A stretch of DNA of 64,000 nt from G963677185 sp963677185 (GCA_963677185.1 OY781889.1:1550001-1614000), one strand, 5' to 3'; shown: positions 14,226 to 23,344, counted from the stretch's first letter. Notes: a model not told the origin generated them from the sequence alone. A program made the numbers and translations.

Positions 14226-16239
14226 ACTCTATTTGATAGTTTTTTATTTTGCGGTATATGGTGCTGCGGGCAGCCCCCATTGCCCTGGCCACCTGGCTTA
14301 TATTGCCTTCATATTCGTTCAGAAGCCTGATAATGTTCTCTTTATCGCTCTCGGTGTTCCTAATTCGCCGGGTTCCTGCTGCCTGGCCATCCGTGGAACT
14401 GCCTGAACGTTCTTCAACAGCAGCCGCAGCCATCCGGGTGTCAGCCGCCGGATTAGCGCTGTTTCGGGGGAGCTTTTCCTTGATGTATGAAGGCAGTAAA
14501 TCTTCGGTTATGAGTGGCCCTTCAGTGAAAACCACCGCATTTTCTATAACGTTGTGTAGTTCACGGGCATTGCCAGGCCAGTCATATTCGCATAGAGCTT
14601 GCATGGCAGCATCGCTTATACTCAGAATATCGCGTTCAAACTGCCGGCACAGGGTTTGGATAAAATGCCTGGCCAGAGGTGGTATATCTAGCTTGCGTTC
14701 GCGCAGCGCCGGCAGCTCAATGCTGATGACGTTCAGACGGTAAAACAGGTCTTCCCGGAAACGTCCTGCGCCCACCTCGGCTTTCAGGCGCCGGTTGGTG
14801 GCGGCAATGATGCGCACTTCAACCTTCCTCGGCACCGTACCGCCTATTCTGGTAATCATTTTATCCTGCAGAAAACGCAGCAGGTTGACCTGCATATCGT
14901 AAGGCATTTCGCCGATTTCGTCTAGAAAAACCGTTCCCCCGTCTCCTTGTTCGAGCTTGCCGATGCCCCCGCCTTTGCGGGCTCCAGTAAAAGCCCCGTC
15001 TTCATAGCCGAACAACTCGCTTTGCAGCAGTTCCTTAGGGATTGCACCGCAATTAATGGCAATAAACGGACCCTGAAGCCCGCTCTCTTCGTGAATGGCC
15101 CGGGCGGCTAACTCTTTGCCAGTGCCGCTCTCTCCCTCAATCAGTACATTCGAGGATACCCGGGCGGCCTTCAGGATCAGCTTCTTGATGCCATTCCATT
15201 TCTCGCTATGCCCGGCCAGGCTGTTCAGGCCGGAAGTATCATCACCGTATGTGCCAGCAAAGTTGTAGCCTTCATCGGAAGCTGATTGATAAGCGGCTGG
15301 CATAAATCCCAGCACAGTCTGCTGGGTTCCGTCCGGATTACGGGTTACACGCCTGCGCACCATGGCGCAGGGCACTTCTTTCTCGGCTCCCTGAAGCGAA
15401 AAGGTGCGTACAAATTCATTGGGATTGCTGGATAACAGGCGGGCCAATAAGTCGCGGCCCCCGGTCAGGATGTTGCCCAGAAATTCGCCTATCAGCAGGT
15501 CCCGGTTGGCATAACCCAGAATTTTCAGGGCGCTCTGGTTGACATTAATGATGTTGTCCTGGGCATCGACCACAAATACTCCATCCTGGAAAAAGTCAAT
15601 TATGGAGGAGCAGGTATTGTGATAAACGTGAATCATTTGCGATTGTTCGGATTTATATTCCATTTGATTCTCGATTACCCGGACTCCTAGTTTCAGAAAG
15701 TGCAAAATGTTTTCCGGCAGGGGATTCGATACATTGTAAACACCCAGCAATCCCAGGATATCATTCTGAACATCGCGGATTGGAACCGCTGCACCGTGAC
15801 ACCCATGATAATAAGCTGCGTAGTGTTCAAATCCCCTGACTATGCAGGCTGACCCGGTTGCCAGAGCTGTGCCAATGGCGTTGGTGCCGATATCGCCTTC
15901 GGTGAAACGCAGACCCAGCAATTCATAAGAATCGGCATCACCTGTCACATCCAAAATATAGCCATCCTGGTCCGCCAGCACTATAAAATCCTGGCCCTCC
16001 AGCTCACTCATATCTTTCATCACCGGTCGTGCTATAGACAGCAGGGCCAGGTTTTTGGCCAGCCGGGCCTGCAGCATCCGGTTCGGCAGCTGATGGCGGT
16101 GTCCGGTGGAAGGAGCTGCCCCCCGGCTTCTTATCCATGATTCAGCAATGTTTTTTTCAATGCTTTGATGCAGAATGGTGCCTTCCGAGATAAACAACTG
16201 CCAGGCTGTCTGCACTTCATTTGCCGAGTAAGCTTTCAT
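14221..16239 (-). CDS. Sigma-54-dependent activator with GAF and PAS sensor domains
   Basis: This 672-residue enhancer-binding protein resembles the AcoR class. An N-terminal GAF-like sensor spans about residues 60-195 and a PAS domain about 205-315. The AAA+ domain follows, with Walker A GESGTGKE (369-376), the sigma-54 contact loop GAFTGA (415-420) and Walker B GGTVFLDEIGEMP (434-446). A Fis-type helix-turn-helix ends the protein (about 635-670). AAGGAG lies ahead of the ATG. It has no receiver domain, so it probably senses a small molecule directly. The sigma-54 promoter at 13857-13873 makes the downstream acyl-CoA operon its likely target. The ligand, perhaps a fatty acid or acyl-CoA, is inference. 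Confidence 0.93.
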   Translation of the reverse strand: MKAYSANEVQTAWQLFISEGTILHQSIEKNIAESWIRSRGAAPSTGHRHQLPNRMLQARLAKNLALLSIARPVMKDMSELEGQDFIVLADQDGYILDVTGDADSYELLGLRFTEGDIGTNAIGTALATGSACIVRGFEHYAAYYHGCHGAAVPIRDVQNDILGLLGVYNVSNPLPENILHFLKLGVRVIENQMEYKSEQSQMIHVYHNTCSSIIDFFQDGVFVVDAQDNIINVNQSALKILGYANRDLLIGEFLGNILTGGRDLLARLLSSNPNEFVRTFSLQGAEKEVPCAMVRRRVTRNPDGTQQTVLGFMPAAYQSASDEGYNFAGTYGDDTSGLNSLAGHSEKWNGIKKLILKAARVSSNVLIEGESGTGKELAARAIHEESGLQGPFIAINCGAIPKELLQSELFGYEDGAFTGARKGGGIGKLEQGDGGTVFLDEIGEMPYDMQVNLLRFLQDKMITRIGGTVPRKVEVRIIAATNRRLKAEVGAGRFREDLFYRLNVISIELPALRERKLDIPPLARHFIQTLCRQFERDILSISDAAMQALCEYDWPGNARELHNVIENAVVFTEGPLITEDLLPSYIKEKLPRNSANPAADTRMAAAAVEERSGSSTDGQAAGTRRIRNTESDKENIIRLLNEYEGNISQVARAMGAARSTIYRKIKNYQIEL

Positions 16240-16364
16240 ATGGCGTTTTCTCCTTAGTACTTAAGCTGATGCTTCTCGTCTCTTATTCATCTATTGTACA
16301 TAAGATTCGCAGTCAAGCCAGTAATTATTTGGCATCCAAAGTATTTTTCCAGGCATATTAGGCT

Positions 16365-16682
16365 ATGGCCGAATCAAGTGGAGTTGAATTGGACGGCTTA
16401 TATTCCGCTGGTCTCGACCATGCAAGCAAAGGAAGTTATCCCAGCTTCGTTCCTGTAACCCAGAGCGCAGTAGTGTGGTACTACAACAACTGCATCCAAT
16501 ATACAGCTGGCATTATCATATATACTGTAAACGGCCAAGAAAGGGAGATGGATGCCCTGGCTTACGTTGACAATGGAGCATTTATGCTCTGCCCCAGGTT
16601 CCTGTGCGAGCCGCTGGGATTCTCCTATAGCTGGGAAGCAGCAACTCACACAATATGTATTTGTTTCCCATACCAACCATGA
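16365..16682 (+). pseudogene. Orphan stalk-domain fragment (copper amine oxidase N-terminal-like)
   Basis: The C-terminal half of this 105-residue frame (YTVNGQEREMD...FLCEPLGFSYSWEAATHTICI) matches the stalk domain often annotated as copper amine oxidase N-terminal domain, and resembles the stalk part of the hydrolase at 45340. There is no signal peptide, no attached enzyme domain and no convincing ribosome site, so it looks like a remnant of a larger secreted protein. A strong terminator follows within 25 bases, consistent with the true 3' end of an old gene. Confidence 0.5.
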
Positions 16683-16700
16683 CGCAACTTCAATTGATAT

Positions 16701-16740
16701 AAATGACAAGGCCGCCTAATTTCCGGCGGCCTTGTCATTT
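16701..16740 (+). terminator. Rho-independent terminator
   Basis: A perfect 16-base stem (16701-16716 with 16725-16740) has an 8-base loop and A/T-rich outer ends, so it can work on both strands. It follows the stalk-domain fragment. Confidence 0.85.
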
Positions 16741-16762
16741 TCGGGTTGAGGTCATTTATAAA

Positions 16763-16802
16763 ATGCTTAAACCAGATTTCTCAATAAATCAGGTTTAAGC
16801 AT
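16763..16802. terminator. Second bidirectional hairpin
   Basis: ATGCTTAAACC and GGTTTAAGCAT pair over 11 bases, then GATTT/AAATC after a 1x1 bulge. It lies 22 bases after the previous terminator and just beyond the end of the small leftward frame at 16833, so it probably serves the minus strand. Confidence 0.6.
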
Positions 16803-16832
16803 GGAATCTATATAAATGTGTTGCACAGTCCG

Positions 16833-16949
16833 TTAAGATTGAAGGGTTGGATAGCGTCCGACCCGGGCGATTTTTTTGGCCTGCCGTTTAACATAAAGCG
16901 CTTCTCCATGACTCATAAAGTCTATAACAATGTATAAAAGCCTTTTCAT
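16833..16949 (-). CDS. Possible 38-residue small protein
   Basis: A start at ATG 16949 (MKRLLYIVIDF) is preceded by AAGGGAG nine bases upstream. It gives a short hydrophobic N-terminus followed by a basic tail (KRQAKKIARVGRYP). The frame is open further upstream without a better ribosome site. I recognise no family. The strong site and the hairpin directly downstream favour a real gene, but evidence is thin. Confidence 0.35.
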   Translation of the reverse strand: MKRLLYIVIDFMSHGEALYVKRQAKKIARVGRYPTLQS

Positions 16950-17213
16950 GTCTGTTCGCTCCCTTGCTTTCATTTTCCCTTGACTACATAATAAGCGGAT
17001 TGCCTCACAGCCGCCATGATGGGGAAATGATAGCTCAATCATAAAGTGCTCATTACCGAAACCGACTTCAGTGCATTTGCACGGCCTTATGTCATTTGAA
17101 CATCGTGATATGATGGCAATGGTCAATGAGCAGATTATTCCCACAAAATTTGAGATGTTTCGAAATTTTGGATAAACTAAAGTCAGGATTGTTTCCACAG
17201 GGAGGCTTGGTCT

Positions 17214-18752
17214 ATGCCGCAACTACTACGGATAATTATAGTGGAAGACAATCCCTTTGATGCAGATTTATTAATTACCGTTTTGCGTTCCGGCGGATTC
17301 GAGTTGGAATATGTCAGGGTTGAAAAGGAATCTGCTTTACGAGCTGCAATAGCGCAAAAGCACTGGGATATTGTCACATCGGATCATAAGATGCCCTGTT
17401 TTAGTGCCCCTGAAGTGCTGGCGGTGGTACGTGAGTTGCAACCAGAGCTTCCTGTAATCGTTGTTTCCGGCGAAATTGATATTGACCTGGCAGTTTCGCT
17501 AATGAAATTGGGTGCGTACGACTATGTTCAAAAAAGGGATATGGTTAGTTTACCTCAGGCAATTGAAAGAGCATTGAGAGCGGCTGAAATCATGCGGGCG
17601 AATGAGGCACTTTCAGCCGAATTACGAATGAGCGAAGAGAAATATCGCAATCTTGTAGATTATTCAACTGATCCCATCTTCACTTTTGACTATAATGGCA
17701 CTTACCTGTTCGTAAATGAGGCGTATTCCCGAACGTTTGGTATAAGAGCTGAAGATATCATTGGCCGTAATATGCGGGATATCTTTGATCCAGAGGATCT
17801 CAACCAGCGGCTGGAATCTGTCCGAGAGGTTTTCAACAGCAGAAAACCCAGGCAAATTGAAGTAAAAGTGCCGCGCCAGGATGGTTCTATCCATGATTAT
17901 TTCACGCAGCTCAATCCCATATACAACCATGAAGGCGAGGTTATTGCAGTATCCTGCGTTACTCGTGATATTTCCGAGCTTAAACGTGCGGAATATGAAA
18001 CAAAGCAAAGCGAAGAACGCTTCAAACAATTGACAGACATATTTCCCGAGGTTATTTTTGAATTTGATAGCGACGGAAACGTCACATTTACCAATCCCAG
18101 CGGTTATAGAAAATTTGGATTGTCCCAGGAAGATTTGGACAAAGGCCTCAATATTTTCAGCCTGATCGCGCCCCATTGTGTTGATGCAGTGATACGACGC
18201 GTTCAACAGATAATTGCTGGCGAGCCCGGCGCTTATCTAGAGTTCACGGCCCAGTGCAAGGATGGCAGCCAGTTCGAGGCATTAGCGTTCTCCGCGCCGA
18301 TAAAGTTCAATGGGTTTGTGAGCGGTCTCCGGGGTTTTGTTACGGATATCACAGAGCGTAAGCTGGCTGAAGATAATTTGCGGAAATTGGCAAGGCAATT
18401 GCACGAAACCAGTGATTATATCAATAAGATTATCGAATACGTGAATATTCCTATCATTGTATGGAATCAGGATTTGGATATAACTAGGTTAAACCAGGCA
18501 TTTGAGCGCCTATCCGGTTATCAGAGCGATGAAGTGATCGGCCATAGTCTGGAAATATTATTTGCCCCCGGCAACAGGGAACAATCATTGGCTGAAATAA
18601 GGAAAACCCTGGAAGGTGAAATGTGGAACTCGGTGGAAATAGCAATTCTGCGTAAAGATGGGACGGAAAGGATATCCTTATGGAATTCAGCCCAAATATA
18701 CTCTGATAATGGGGCAAACCAGGCGCAACGATGGCTCATGGTACAGGTATAA
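17214..18752 (+). CDS. Response regulator with three PAS domains, 3' end decayed
   Basis: An N-terminal receiver domain (residues 1-120) has the acidic pair E11/D12, phospho-acceptor D57 (TSDHKMP), the conserved S/T region VVVSGE and the K of YVQKRD. PAS domains follow at about 145-260, 270-390 and 400-510, each of the first two ending in a DITE/DISE-type PAC motif. The third stops before its PAC motif. In another frame the expected continuation (TMAHGTGINACKPMEARVK) is readable, so the gene is frameshifted near 18717 and lacks whatever output domain it had. AGGGAGG lies before the ATG. Confidence 0.8.
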   Translation: MPQLLRIIIVEDNPFDADLLITVLRSGGFELEYVRVEKESALRAAIAQKHWDIVTSDHKMPCFSAPEVLAVVRELQPELPVIVVSGEIDIDLAVSLMKLGAYDYVQKRDMVSLPQAIERALRAAEIMRANEALSAELRMSEEKYRNLVDYSTDPIFTFDYNGTYLFVNEAYSRTFGIRAEDIIGRNMRDIFDPEDLNQRLESVREVFNSRKPRQIEVKVPRQDGSIHDYFTQLNPIYNHEGEVIAVSCVTRDISELKRAEYETKQSEERFKQLTDIFPEVIFEFDSDGNVTFTNPSGYRKFGLSQEDLDKGLNIFSLIAPHCVDAVIRRVQQIIAGEPGAYLEFTAQCKDGSQFEALAFSAPIKFNGFVSGLRGFVTDITERKLAEDNLRKLARQLHETSDYINKIIEYVNIPIIVWNQDLDITRLNQAFERLSGYQSDEVIGHSLEILFAPGNREQSLAEIRKTLEGEMWNSVEIAILRKDGTERISLWNSAQIYSDNGANQAQRWLMVQV

Positions 18753-19003
18753 ACGCATGCAAACCAATGGAAGCGAGGGTAAAAGTGAATTAGAAAAATA
18801 TATCGACATCGGGGCACGCTGCTGTGCGCGCAAGGACTAAATATAAAGAGATCGGGCATAAATTGACAGAAAATCAGAAGCGAGAATTATCAATAAGATT
18901 GCGGTCCTCTCAAACCAGGATGACGAAGCAATGGTCGCTATTAGTGATAAAATACAAAAATTTTACTTACATCGAAAAATATTAGCTGATAAAATTTAAT
19001 TGC
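18753..19003 (+). pseudogene. Frameshifted 3' remnant of the receiver/PAS gene
   Basis: Coding-like peptides continue in shifting frames: PMEARVK near 18770, SELEKYIDIG near 18785-18815, and IDRKSEARIINKIAV...ILADKI ending at a TAA near 19003. Interrupting stops and at least three frame changes show decay. No start codon or ribosome site supports an independent gene. Confidence 0.5.
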
Positions 19004-19082
19004 AACGTGTAGTTTTGACAAACGTAAGTCCAGTTGTCATAGCTGCTCGTTTTTTATTTATGGACTATTAGGAGCTATTATT

Positions 19083-19631
19083 ATGGCGCTGACGCAAACA
19101 CGCAACCGGTATGATGTTGGAGATTTAGTTATATACGGCAGTATAGGCGTTTGCCGCGTTGACGAGATAGGGTTTCTGGATATTTCGGGAATTAATAAAA
19201 GCAGACCGTATTATACGCTTTCTGCGCTTTATAGCGATGAAACAGTCTTCACTCCGGTGGACACGACCATCTTCATGCGTCCGTTAATTTCCAACGAAGA
19301 AGCTAAAGACATCATTATGAAGATCCCCGGCATACCAGCGCCAATCTATCAGAACCGCAACCTCAAGCTGCTGGAAGAACATTACCAGGCATTGCTGCAA
19401 TCCCATGAATGCACGGCAATGGTCCAAATTATAAAAGCCGTGTATATGAAAAATGAAGCAGCCAGGAAGAACGGGAACAAACTTGGCCAGACCGATGCAC
19501 GGTATATGAAACAGGCGGAAGATATGCTTTATCAGGAATTTGCAGTTGTTCTCGGCATCCCGAAAGACGATGTCAAGGGTTATATAGCGGATAGCGTCAA
19601 AAAGCTCGAACGCGGAGAAATAATCAACTAA
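19083..19631 (+). CDS. CarD family transcriptional regulator
   Basis: This 182-residue protein begins with the RNA-polymerase-interacting Tudor-like domain of CarD/CdnL/TRCF proteins (YDVGDLVIYGSIGVCRVDEI...YYTLSALYSDETVFTPVD). It is followed by a helical C-terminal domain of about 100 residues that binds promoter DNA. Family members bind the polymerase beta subunit and stabilise open complexes. AGGAG lies eight bases before the ATG. TTGACA at 19015-19020 may be its -35, though the matching -10 is poor. A clean terminator at 19812 ends the unit. Confidence 0.9.
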   Translation: MALTQTRNRYDVGDLVIYGSIGVCRVDEIGFLDISGINKSRPYYTLSALYSDETVFTPVDTTIFMRPLISNEEAKDIIMKIPGIPAPIYQNRNLKLLEEHYQALLQSHECTAMVQIIKAVYMKNEAARKNGNKLGQTDARYMKQAEDMLYQEFAVVLGIPKDDVKGYIADSVKKLERGEIIN

Positions 19632-19811
19632 AGATATGTGAAGACTGATATGTAAAAGAGGAAGGCAACTGGACTACAGTATTGCTGCAAGCATTCAGGG
19701 ATATGGCACATTTCATTAATAGATCGGGCGGGTGTTGAACGGGGGCATATAAGCTGATCGAAGCCAGTGCCATAATCGAAGAGAAGTTTATTAAAGCATG
19801 AAAGCTACTGT

Positions 19812-19843
19812 AAAAAGCTGCCGGTGGAAACTGGCAGCTTTTT
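19812..19843 (+). terminator. Rho-independent terminator
   Basis: A 14-base stem (one G-U pair) with a GGAA tetraloop begins in AAAAA and ends in TTTTT. It is 180 bases after the CarD gene. The symmetrical A/T tracts would let it work in both directions. Confidence 0.85.
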
Positions 19844-19885
19844 ATTGCAGAATTCGAAATGAAGCCAGACTGGATGTGAATAGGA

Positions 19886-20077
19886 TTATAAACTGATGAA
19901 GTGCGCTTCCTTTTCCATTTTGAGGTATTGGACCCTGGATTGGCTTATATTCCTGAGGTCTTTCCGGTCGCATTCATATTTCTTGATTCGCCGCTGCAAA
20001 GCGGCCTCCGTTCCATAGAAAAACCGTCGCTTCTTTTGGCCGTCCCTGTAGAAGTCAAATTGCCAGTATTGTTTCAT
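19886..20077 (-). CDS. Small hypothetical protein (63 residues)
   Basis: Starting at ATG 20077 (MKQYWQFDFYRDGQKKRRFF) this encodes a basic, aromatic-rich peptide of 63 residues. GAGAGG and GGGG lie just upstream, a plausible but not ideal ribosome site. The beginning looks like a beta hairpin followed by a helix, as in small DNA-binding domains. I recognise no family. It is the only candidate between the CarD terminator and the next gene. Confidence 0.4.
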   Translation of the reverse strand: MKQYWQFDFYRDGQKKRRFFYGTEAALQRRIKKYECDRKDLRNISQSRVQYLKMEKEAHFISL

Positions 20078-20180
20078 TTGACCCCATCCTCTCATATGGT
20101 GTTGGTTATCACACCGACTGTTATACCGCCCTGACTAAATGCAACCAAACAGTGCTGATAAATATCTAAATATTTACAGA

Positions 20181-20200
20181 ATGATACTAAATGATACTAC
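20181..20200 (+). repeat. Two 10-base direct repeats ATGATACTA(A/C)
   Basis: ATGATACTAA is followed directly by ATGATACTAC, 27 bases before the extended -10 of the next gene. The placement suits a regulator site, perhaps autoregulation by the downstream DNA-binding protein. Confidence 0.35.
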
Positions 20201-20226
20201 TTGGTACATAATGTGATTTTACGAAA

Positions 20227-20235
20227 TGTTATAAT
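20227..20235 (+). promoter_or_regulatory. Extended -10 promoter TGTTATAAT
   Basis: A perfect extended -10 (TGnTATAAT) lies 54 bases before the start of the gene at 20290. No good -35 is visible, which extended -10 promoters tolerate. Confidence 0.5.
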
Positions 20236-20289
20236 TATTGACAAGCACATTTTGGAGATTTAGCTTAAATTATTGTAAGAGGTGGTAAA

Positions 20290-21225
20290 ATGACGGATCC
20301 CTTATCCTACTCACCGGAAGAAATAGGGAAGCTGCTTAAGATTTCCAAAGGAACCGTATATGAATTGCTGAAACGTGGAGAGATCCCGTCTTACCGGGTC
20401 GGCAAGAAGATTCGCATCAGCCAGGCTGATTTGCAGGTATATATGCATGCTGCAGATGCTCCAATAAAGTCAACCACTTCGAACAGACAGCTATCAGTGG
20501 AAAGATTGATCATCGAAAACCAGGGCCTTATCATCTGCGGCCAGGACATTGTTCTGGATATATTGACCCGCTATCTTGAAAAAAAGAATTCGATGCTTAG
20601 ATCGTTGCGATCTTACGTAGGAAGCATTGATGGGCTGCTGGCACTATATAAGGGGACGGCCAACATCACGGCAACTCACCTGTGGGATGGCGAAACAGGA
20701 GAATATAATATTCCCTACGTCCGCAGACTGCTGCCTGGCCAAAGGACCGTAATTATTAACCTGGTCTATCGGACTATAGGATTTTATGTGGCTCCCGGCA
20801 ATCCCAAGGCTATTCATGATTGGCCAGACCTGCTCAAGCCAAATGTAACACTGGTTAACCGGGATAAGGGCTCGGGAACCCGGGTGATGCTCGACGAGAA
20901 CCTGCGCAATTTAAACATCGACAGCCGAGATATCAAGGGATATCAAAATGAAGAAATGAGCCATATAGCAGTTGCCAGCGCAGTTGCCCGGGGGCTTGCT
21001 GATGTTGGTGCAGGCACGGAAAAAGCCGCTTCGCAGGTGCGTGAAGTGGAGTTTGTCCCGCTGACCAAAGAGCGCTACGATCTTGTCATTTATAAGCACG
21101 ACCTGGAAAAATCTAATTTTCAAACCTTGCTTTCGATTTTGAGATCAGAGGAGTTTAAAGACGAAGTAAATGGAATGGGCGGTTATGACACCTCGAAGAT
21201 GGGCGATATTATCGGGGAACTGTAA
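20290..21225 (+). CDS. HTH regulator with molybdate-type periplasmic-binding-like domain
   Basis: Residues 1-52 form an excisionase/MerR-type helix-turn-helix (YSPEEIGKLLKISKGTVYELLKRGEIPSYRVGKKIRI). Residues about 80-300 form a PBP-like domain (COG1910) related to molybdate-binding proteins, with NRDKGSGTRVMLDE as its signature. Such one-component regulators are thought to sense molybdate, tungstate or a related anion and to control its uptake or use. GAGGTGG precedes the ATG. No molybdate transporter is adjacent, though a di-Mop protein lies at 62825 and a fragment of a similar PBP domain at 32641. Confidence 0.85.
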   Translation: MTDPLSYSPEEIGKLLKISKGTVYELLKRGEIPSYRVGKKIRISQADLQVYMHAADAPIKSTTSNRQLSVERLIIENQGLIICGQDIVLDILTRYLEKKNSMLRSLRSYVGSIDGLLALYKGTANITATHLWDGETGEYNIPYVRRLLPGQRTVIINLVYRTIGFYVAPGNPKAIHDWPDLLKPNVTLVNRDKGSGTRVMLDENLRNLNIDSRDIKGYQNEEMSHIAVASAVARGLADVGAGTEKAASQVREVEFVPLTKERYDLVIYKHDLEKSNFQTLLSILRSEEFKDEVNGMGGYDTSKMGDIIGEL

Positions 21226-21556
21226 TTGCGGGACACAAGGGGACGGCAGGCTGTGTGAAAACCTTGAGTGACCCAGAAACCGATATATTCCGTGGTGGGA
21301 AGAGGTCTGTTGATTGGAAGGAACGTTGCGGAAGGCTCTGGCAGCTGTCCGCGGCGGCGATGATGGTAAGCCGCCGTCAATATCAATACCGCAGGTGCTT
21401 TGATTCGGTCATCATCTATAGCTTCCCATCTGCGTTTTATCCGTTATTGTTTATATTGTAACCGGTAGTTGTTTTAATCATAATTATCCGGGTAAACTAT
21501 GAATGAATACTATTATGCAGTAATTGCCCATTGATAATTGGGGAGGCAGGAGCGGT
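21226..21556. other. Gene-free interval of 331 bases
   Basis: Only short unsupported open frames occur. GGGACACAAGGGGACGG near the left end is a low-complexity G-rich string; no promoter, terminator or RNA structure could be assigned. Confidence 0.5.
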
Positions 21557-22045
21557 ATGACAGCGCAAATCGATAACGAACCGGAGGCAAAAAAGGTCCA
21601 GGGCCGCCTGGCGGAGAGTATTGCACTGCATGTATTGCTTCCGCTTTTAACGGGAGGGCTTATATACATAGGTATGCGATCTCATAAGATGCTGATGTTT
21701 GAATGGTTTGACCTATTGCACATAACCCCCATAGTAGATTTAATTAGGACGTTTTCGACGCTGCTGTCAGTCAATCTGCCAGGCTGGCTTTTATTCTCCC
21801 TGCCGGATGCATTGTGGCTCTATTCACTGACGGTATTATTGGGATTGCTTTGGGTCAATGCTCCTACGCAGGATCGGTATTTTTTCATGGCTCTCGGTCC
21901 ATTACTGGGGATTGGAAGCGAGATTCTCCAATTTTGGAATGTCCTGCCCGGAACATTTGACATTCAGGATTTAGGTTTGTTGCTGATCGCCAGCATTCTA
22001 GCCTTTATGATTGTATATTCCAAACGCAATATTGCCATGGTTTAG
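21557..22045 (+). CDS. Integral membrane protein, VanZ-like
   Basis: This 162-residue protein has about four membrane segments. Its C-terminal part (GIGSEILQFWNVLPGTFDIQDLGLLLIA) resembles the E/Q...D..D pattern of VanZ-like proteins. The function of most such proteins is unknown. The start at 21557 (MTAQIDNEP) is preceded by GGAGGCAGGAG; an ATG 33 bases upstream is less well placed. It lies 61 bases before the MORN-repeat gene. Confidence 0.65.
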   Translation: MTAQIDNEPEAKKVQGRLAESIALHVLLPLLTGGLIYIGMRSHKMLMFEWFDLLHITPIVDLIRTFSTLLSVNLPGWLLFSLPDALWLYSLTVLLGLLWVNAPTQDRYFFMALGPLLGIGSEILQFWNVLPGTFDIQDLGLLLIASILAFMIVYSKRNIAMV

Positions 22046-22106
22046 CGCCTTTTATTTTTAATAGCAATTGAGTCAGAATGAATTTGGAAACGAAGGAGCG
22101 GATTGT

Positions 22107-22706
22107 ATGGGTCACAAAAAACGTTTGGTCGTATCTTTGATGGTATTAGCGGTATTTATTCTGCTCGCAGCAGGAAGTTCCACTGAAAATGGCCTGGATT
22201 TGTCACCGATTCCATTTAGCATCAAAAACACCGATGACAAAAGCAGTTCCGATACCAAGAAGGAGCAGACCGTCGACCAGAATAGCACCCAATCCGATAG
22301 CGGAAAGGTAAGCCAGAAACAGAGTCAAAGCCAGCCCACTCAAGGTGATTACTCCTGGCCCAATGGTGACAAATACCATGGCCAGCTTGTAAATGGCCTT
22401 CCGGAAGGCAATGGCACTTTTAGGGCCTGGTCAGTGGCTTCGGACTATTGGATGGAAGTATATACCGGCGACTGGAAAGCAGGCAAGATGGATGGCTATG
22501 GTAAAATGATACTGGGTACGGATGGCTCCTATTACGAAGGAAATTTCAAGAACAATCTGCCCAGCGGTCAGGGAAGGCTTGATGATCCCATGGATAAGAC
22601 GCTCTCCAATACCGTGGGCAACTGGACAACTTCCAAGAAAAACGGTTCCTGGCTGGCGACTTCGGACAAGGGACAACAATTTGGGCCTTGGGTGCCGGGG
22701 GAATAG
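22107..22706 (+). CDS. Exported MORN-repeat protein
   Basis: This 199-residue protein starts with a hydrophobic export signal (KKRLVVSLMVLAVFILLAAG), followed by a Ser/Gln/Lys-rich linker. Three MORN-type repeats follow at about residues 90-165 (GDYSWPNGDKYHGQLVNGLPEGNG, YTGDWKAGKMDGYG, YYEGNFKNNLPSGQG). MORN repeats form beta-sheet solenoids that mediate membrane or protein contacts. AAGGAG lies before ATG 22107, preferred to the ATG 39 bases upstream. No lipobox Cys is present, so it is secreted or membrane-anchored through the signal. Confidence 0.75.
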   Translation: MGHKKRLVVSLMVLAVFILLAAGSSTENGLDLSPIPFSIKNTDDKSSSDTKKEQTVDQNSTQSDSGKVSQKQSQSQPTQGDYSWPNGDKYHGQLVNGLPEGNGTFRAWSVASDYWMEVYTGDWKAGKMDGYGKMILGTDGSYYEGNFKNNLPSGQGRLDDPMDKTLSNTVGNWTTSKKNGSWLATSDKGQQFGPWVPGE

Positions 22707-22873
22707 CAGTCTCATGATGGCGAGAATGCACCTGCTGCGGGCAATATTATAATCTACCCCATTTGGTGGATTATACACCTCGATTCGATGGTGGTGTTTG
22801 CCGCAGCGTGAGTTTTAGCATCTGACAATGAGTAGATGCACAATTTGAAGATGAATATTCAGGAGGGTAATGA

Positions 22874-23053
22874 ATGAAAAACGTAGAAATGAAGCTGGAA
22901 GGCAACATCCTCACCATCACTGTGGATGTAACCAAAGAATTTGGAAAATCCTCATCCGGAAAGAGCATAGTTATTGCATCAACCGAAGGCAATATTTCTA
23001 TCCCGGATAAAGAAGAAATTAAAATTGGTTTGAATATTTACAGGAAGGCATAG
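22874..23053 (+). CDS. Conserved small protein (59 residues)
   Basis: The frame MKNVEMKLEGNILTITVDVT...NIYRKA is preceded by AGGAGGG eight bases before the ATG. It has the look of a small beta-rich domain: alternating hydrophobics, KEFGKSSSGKSIVIASTEGN in the middle and few rare residues. Similar short proteins are, to my knowledge, common in clostridial genomes without known function. It stands alone between the MORN gene and the next small gene. Confidence 0.8.
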   Translation: MKNVEMKLEGNILTITVDVTKEFGKSSSGKSIVIASTEGNISIPDKEEIKIGLNIYRKA

Positions 23054-23215
23054 TATATTCCAGCCCATGAGTTAAGATGTGACAACAGGAAAACTCAACA
23101 AAATAATTGGATCAGAAGCCTGATAATCAACATTATTGTTGATTGACTTATATTGGGATATAATTATGTAACCTGATCTAATGTGCGATGCAGGCTCATT
23201 AACTGTAATATGTGC

Positions 23216-23232
23216 CAATAGAGGGGGGATGT
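23216..23232 (+). promoter_or_regulatory. Conserved leader motif, second copy
   Basis: CAATAGAGGGGGGATGT matches 8077-8095 apart from the length of the G run. From the ATG within it a 33-codon frame (MSEARATFYQV...SSKIRD) ends at the ribosome site of the next gene. In the other copy the corresponding frame reads on past that site. Whether this is a leader peptide or an RNA element is open. Confidence 0.45.
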
Positions 23233-23344
23233 CCGAAGCGCGAGCCACCTTTTATCAGGTATCACAGCAGTGCCTTGAATTAACCGGGGCAGCCTGTTCC
23301 AGGAAACGCAGCTCAAAAATTCGCGATTAGGAGTGTTTATCAAT

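Noticed and set aside
18888..19003. Independent small gene encoding IINKIAVLSNQDDEAM...
   Set aside because: It has no start codon or ribosome site and fits better as a decayed 3' part of the receiver/PAS gene.
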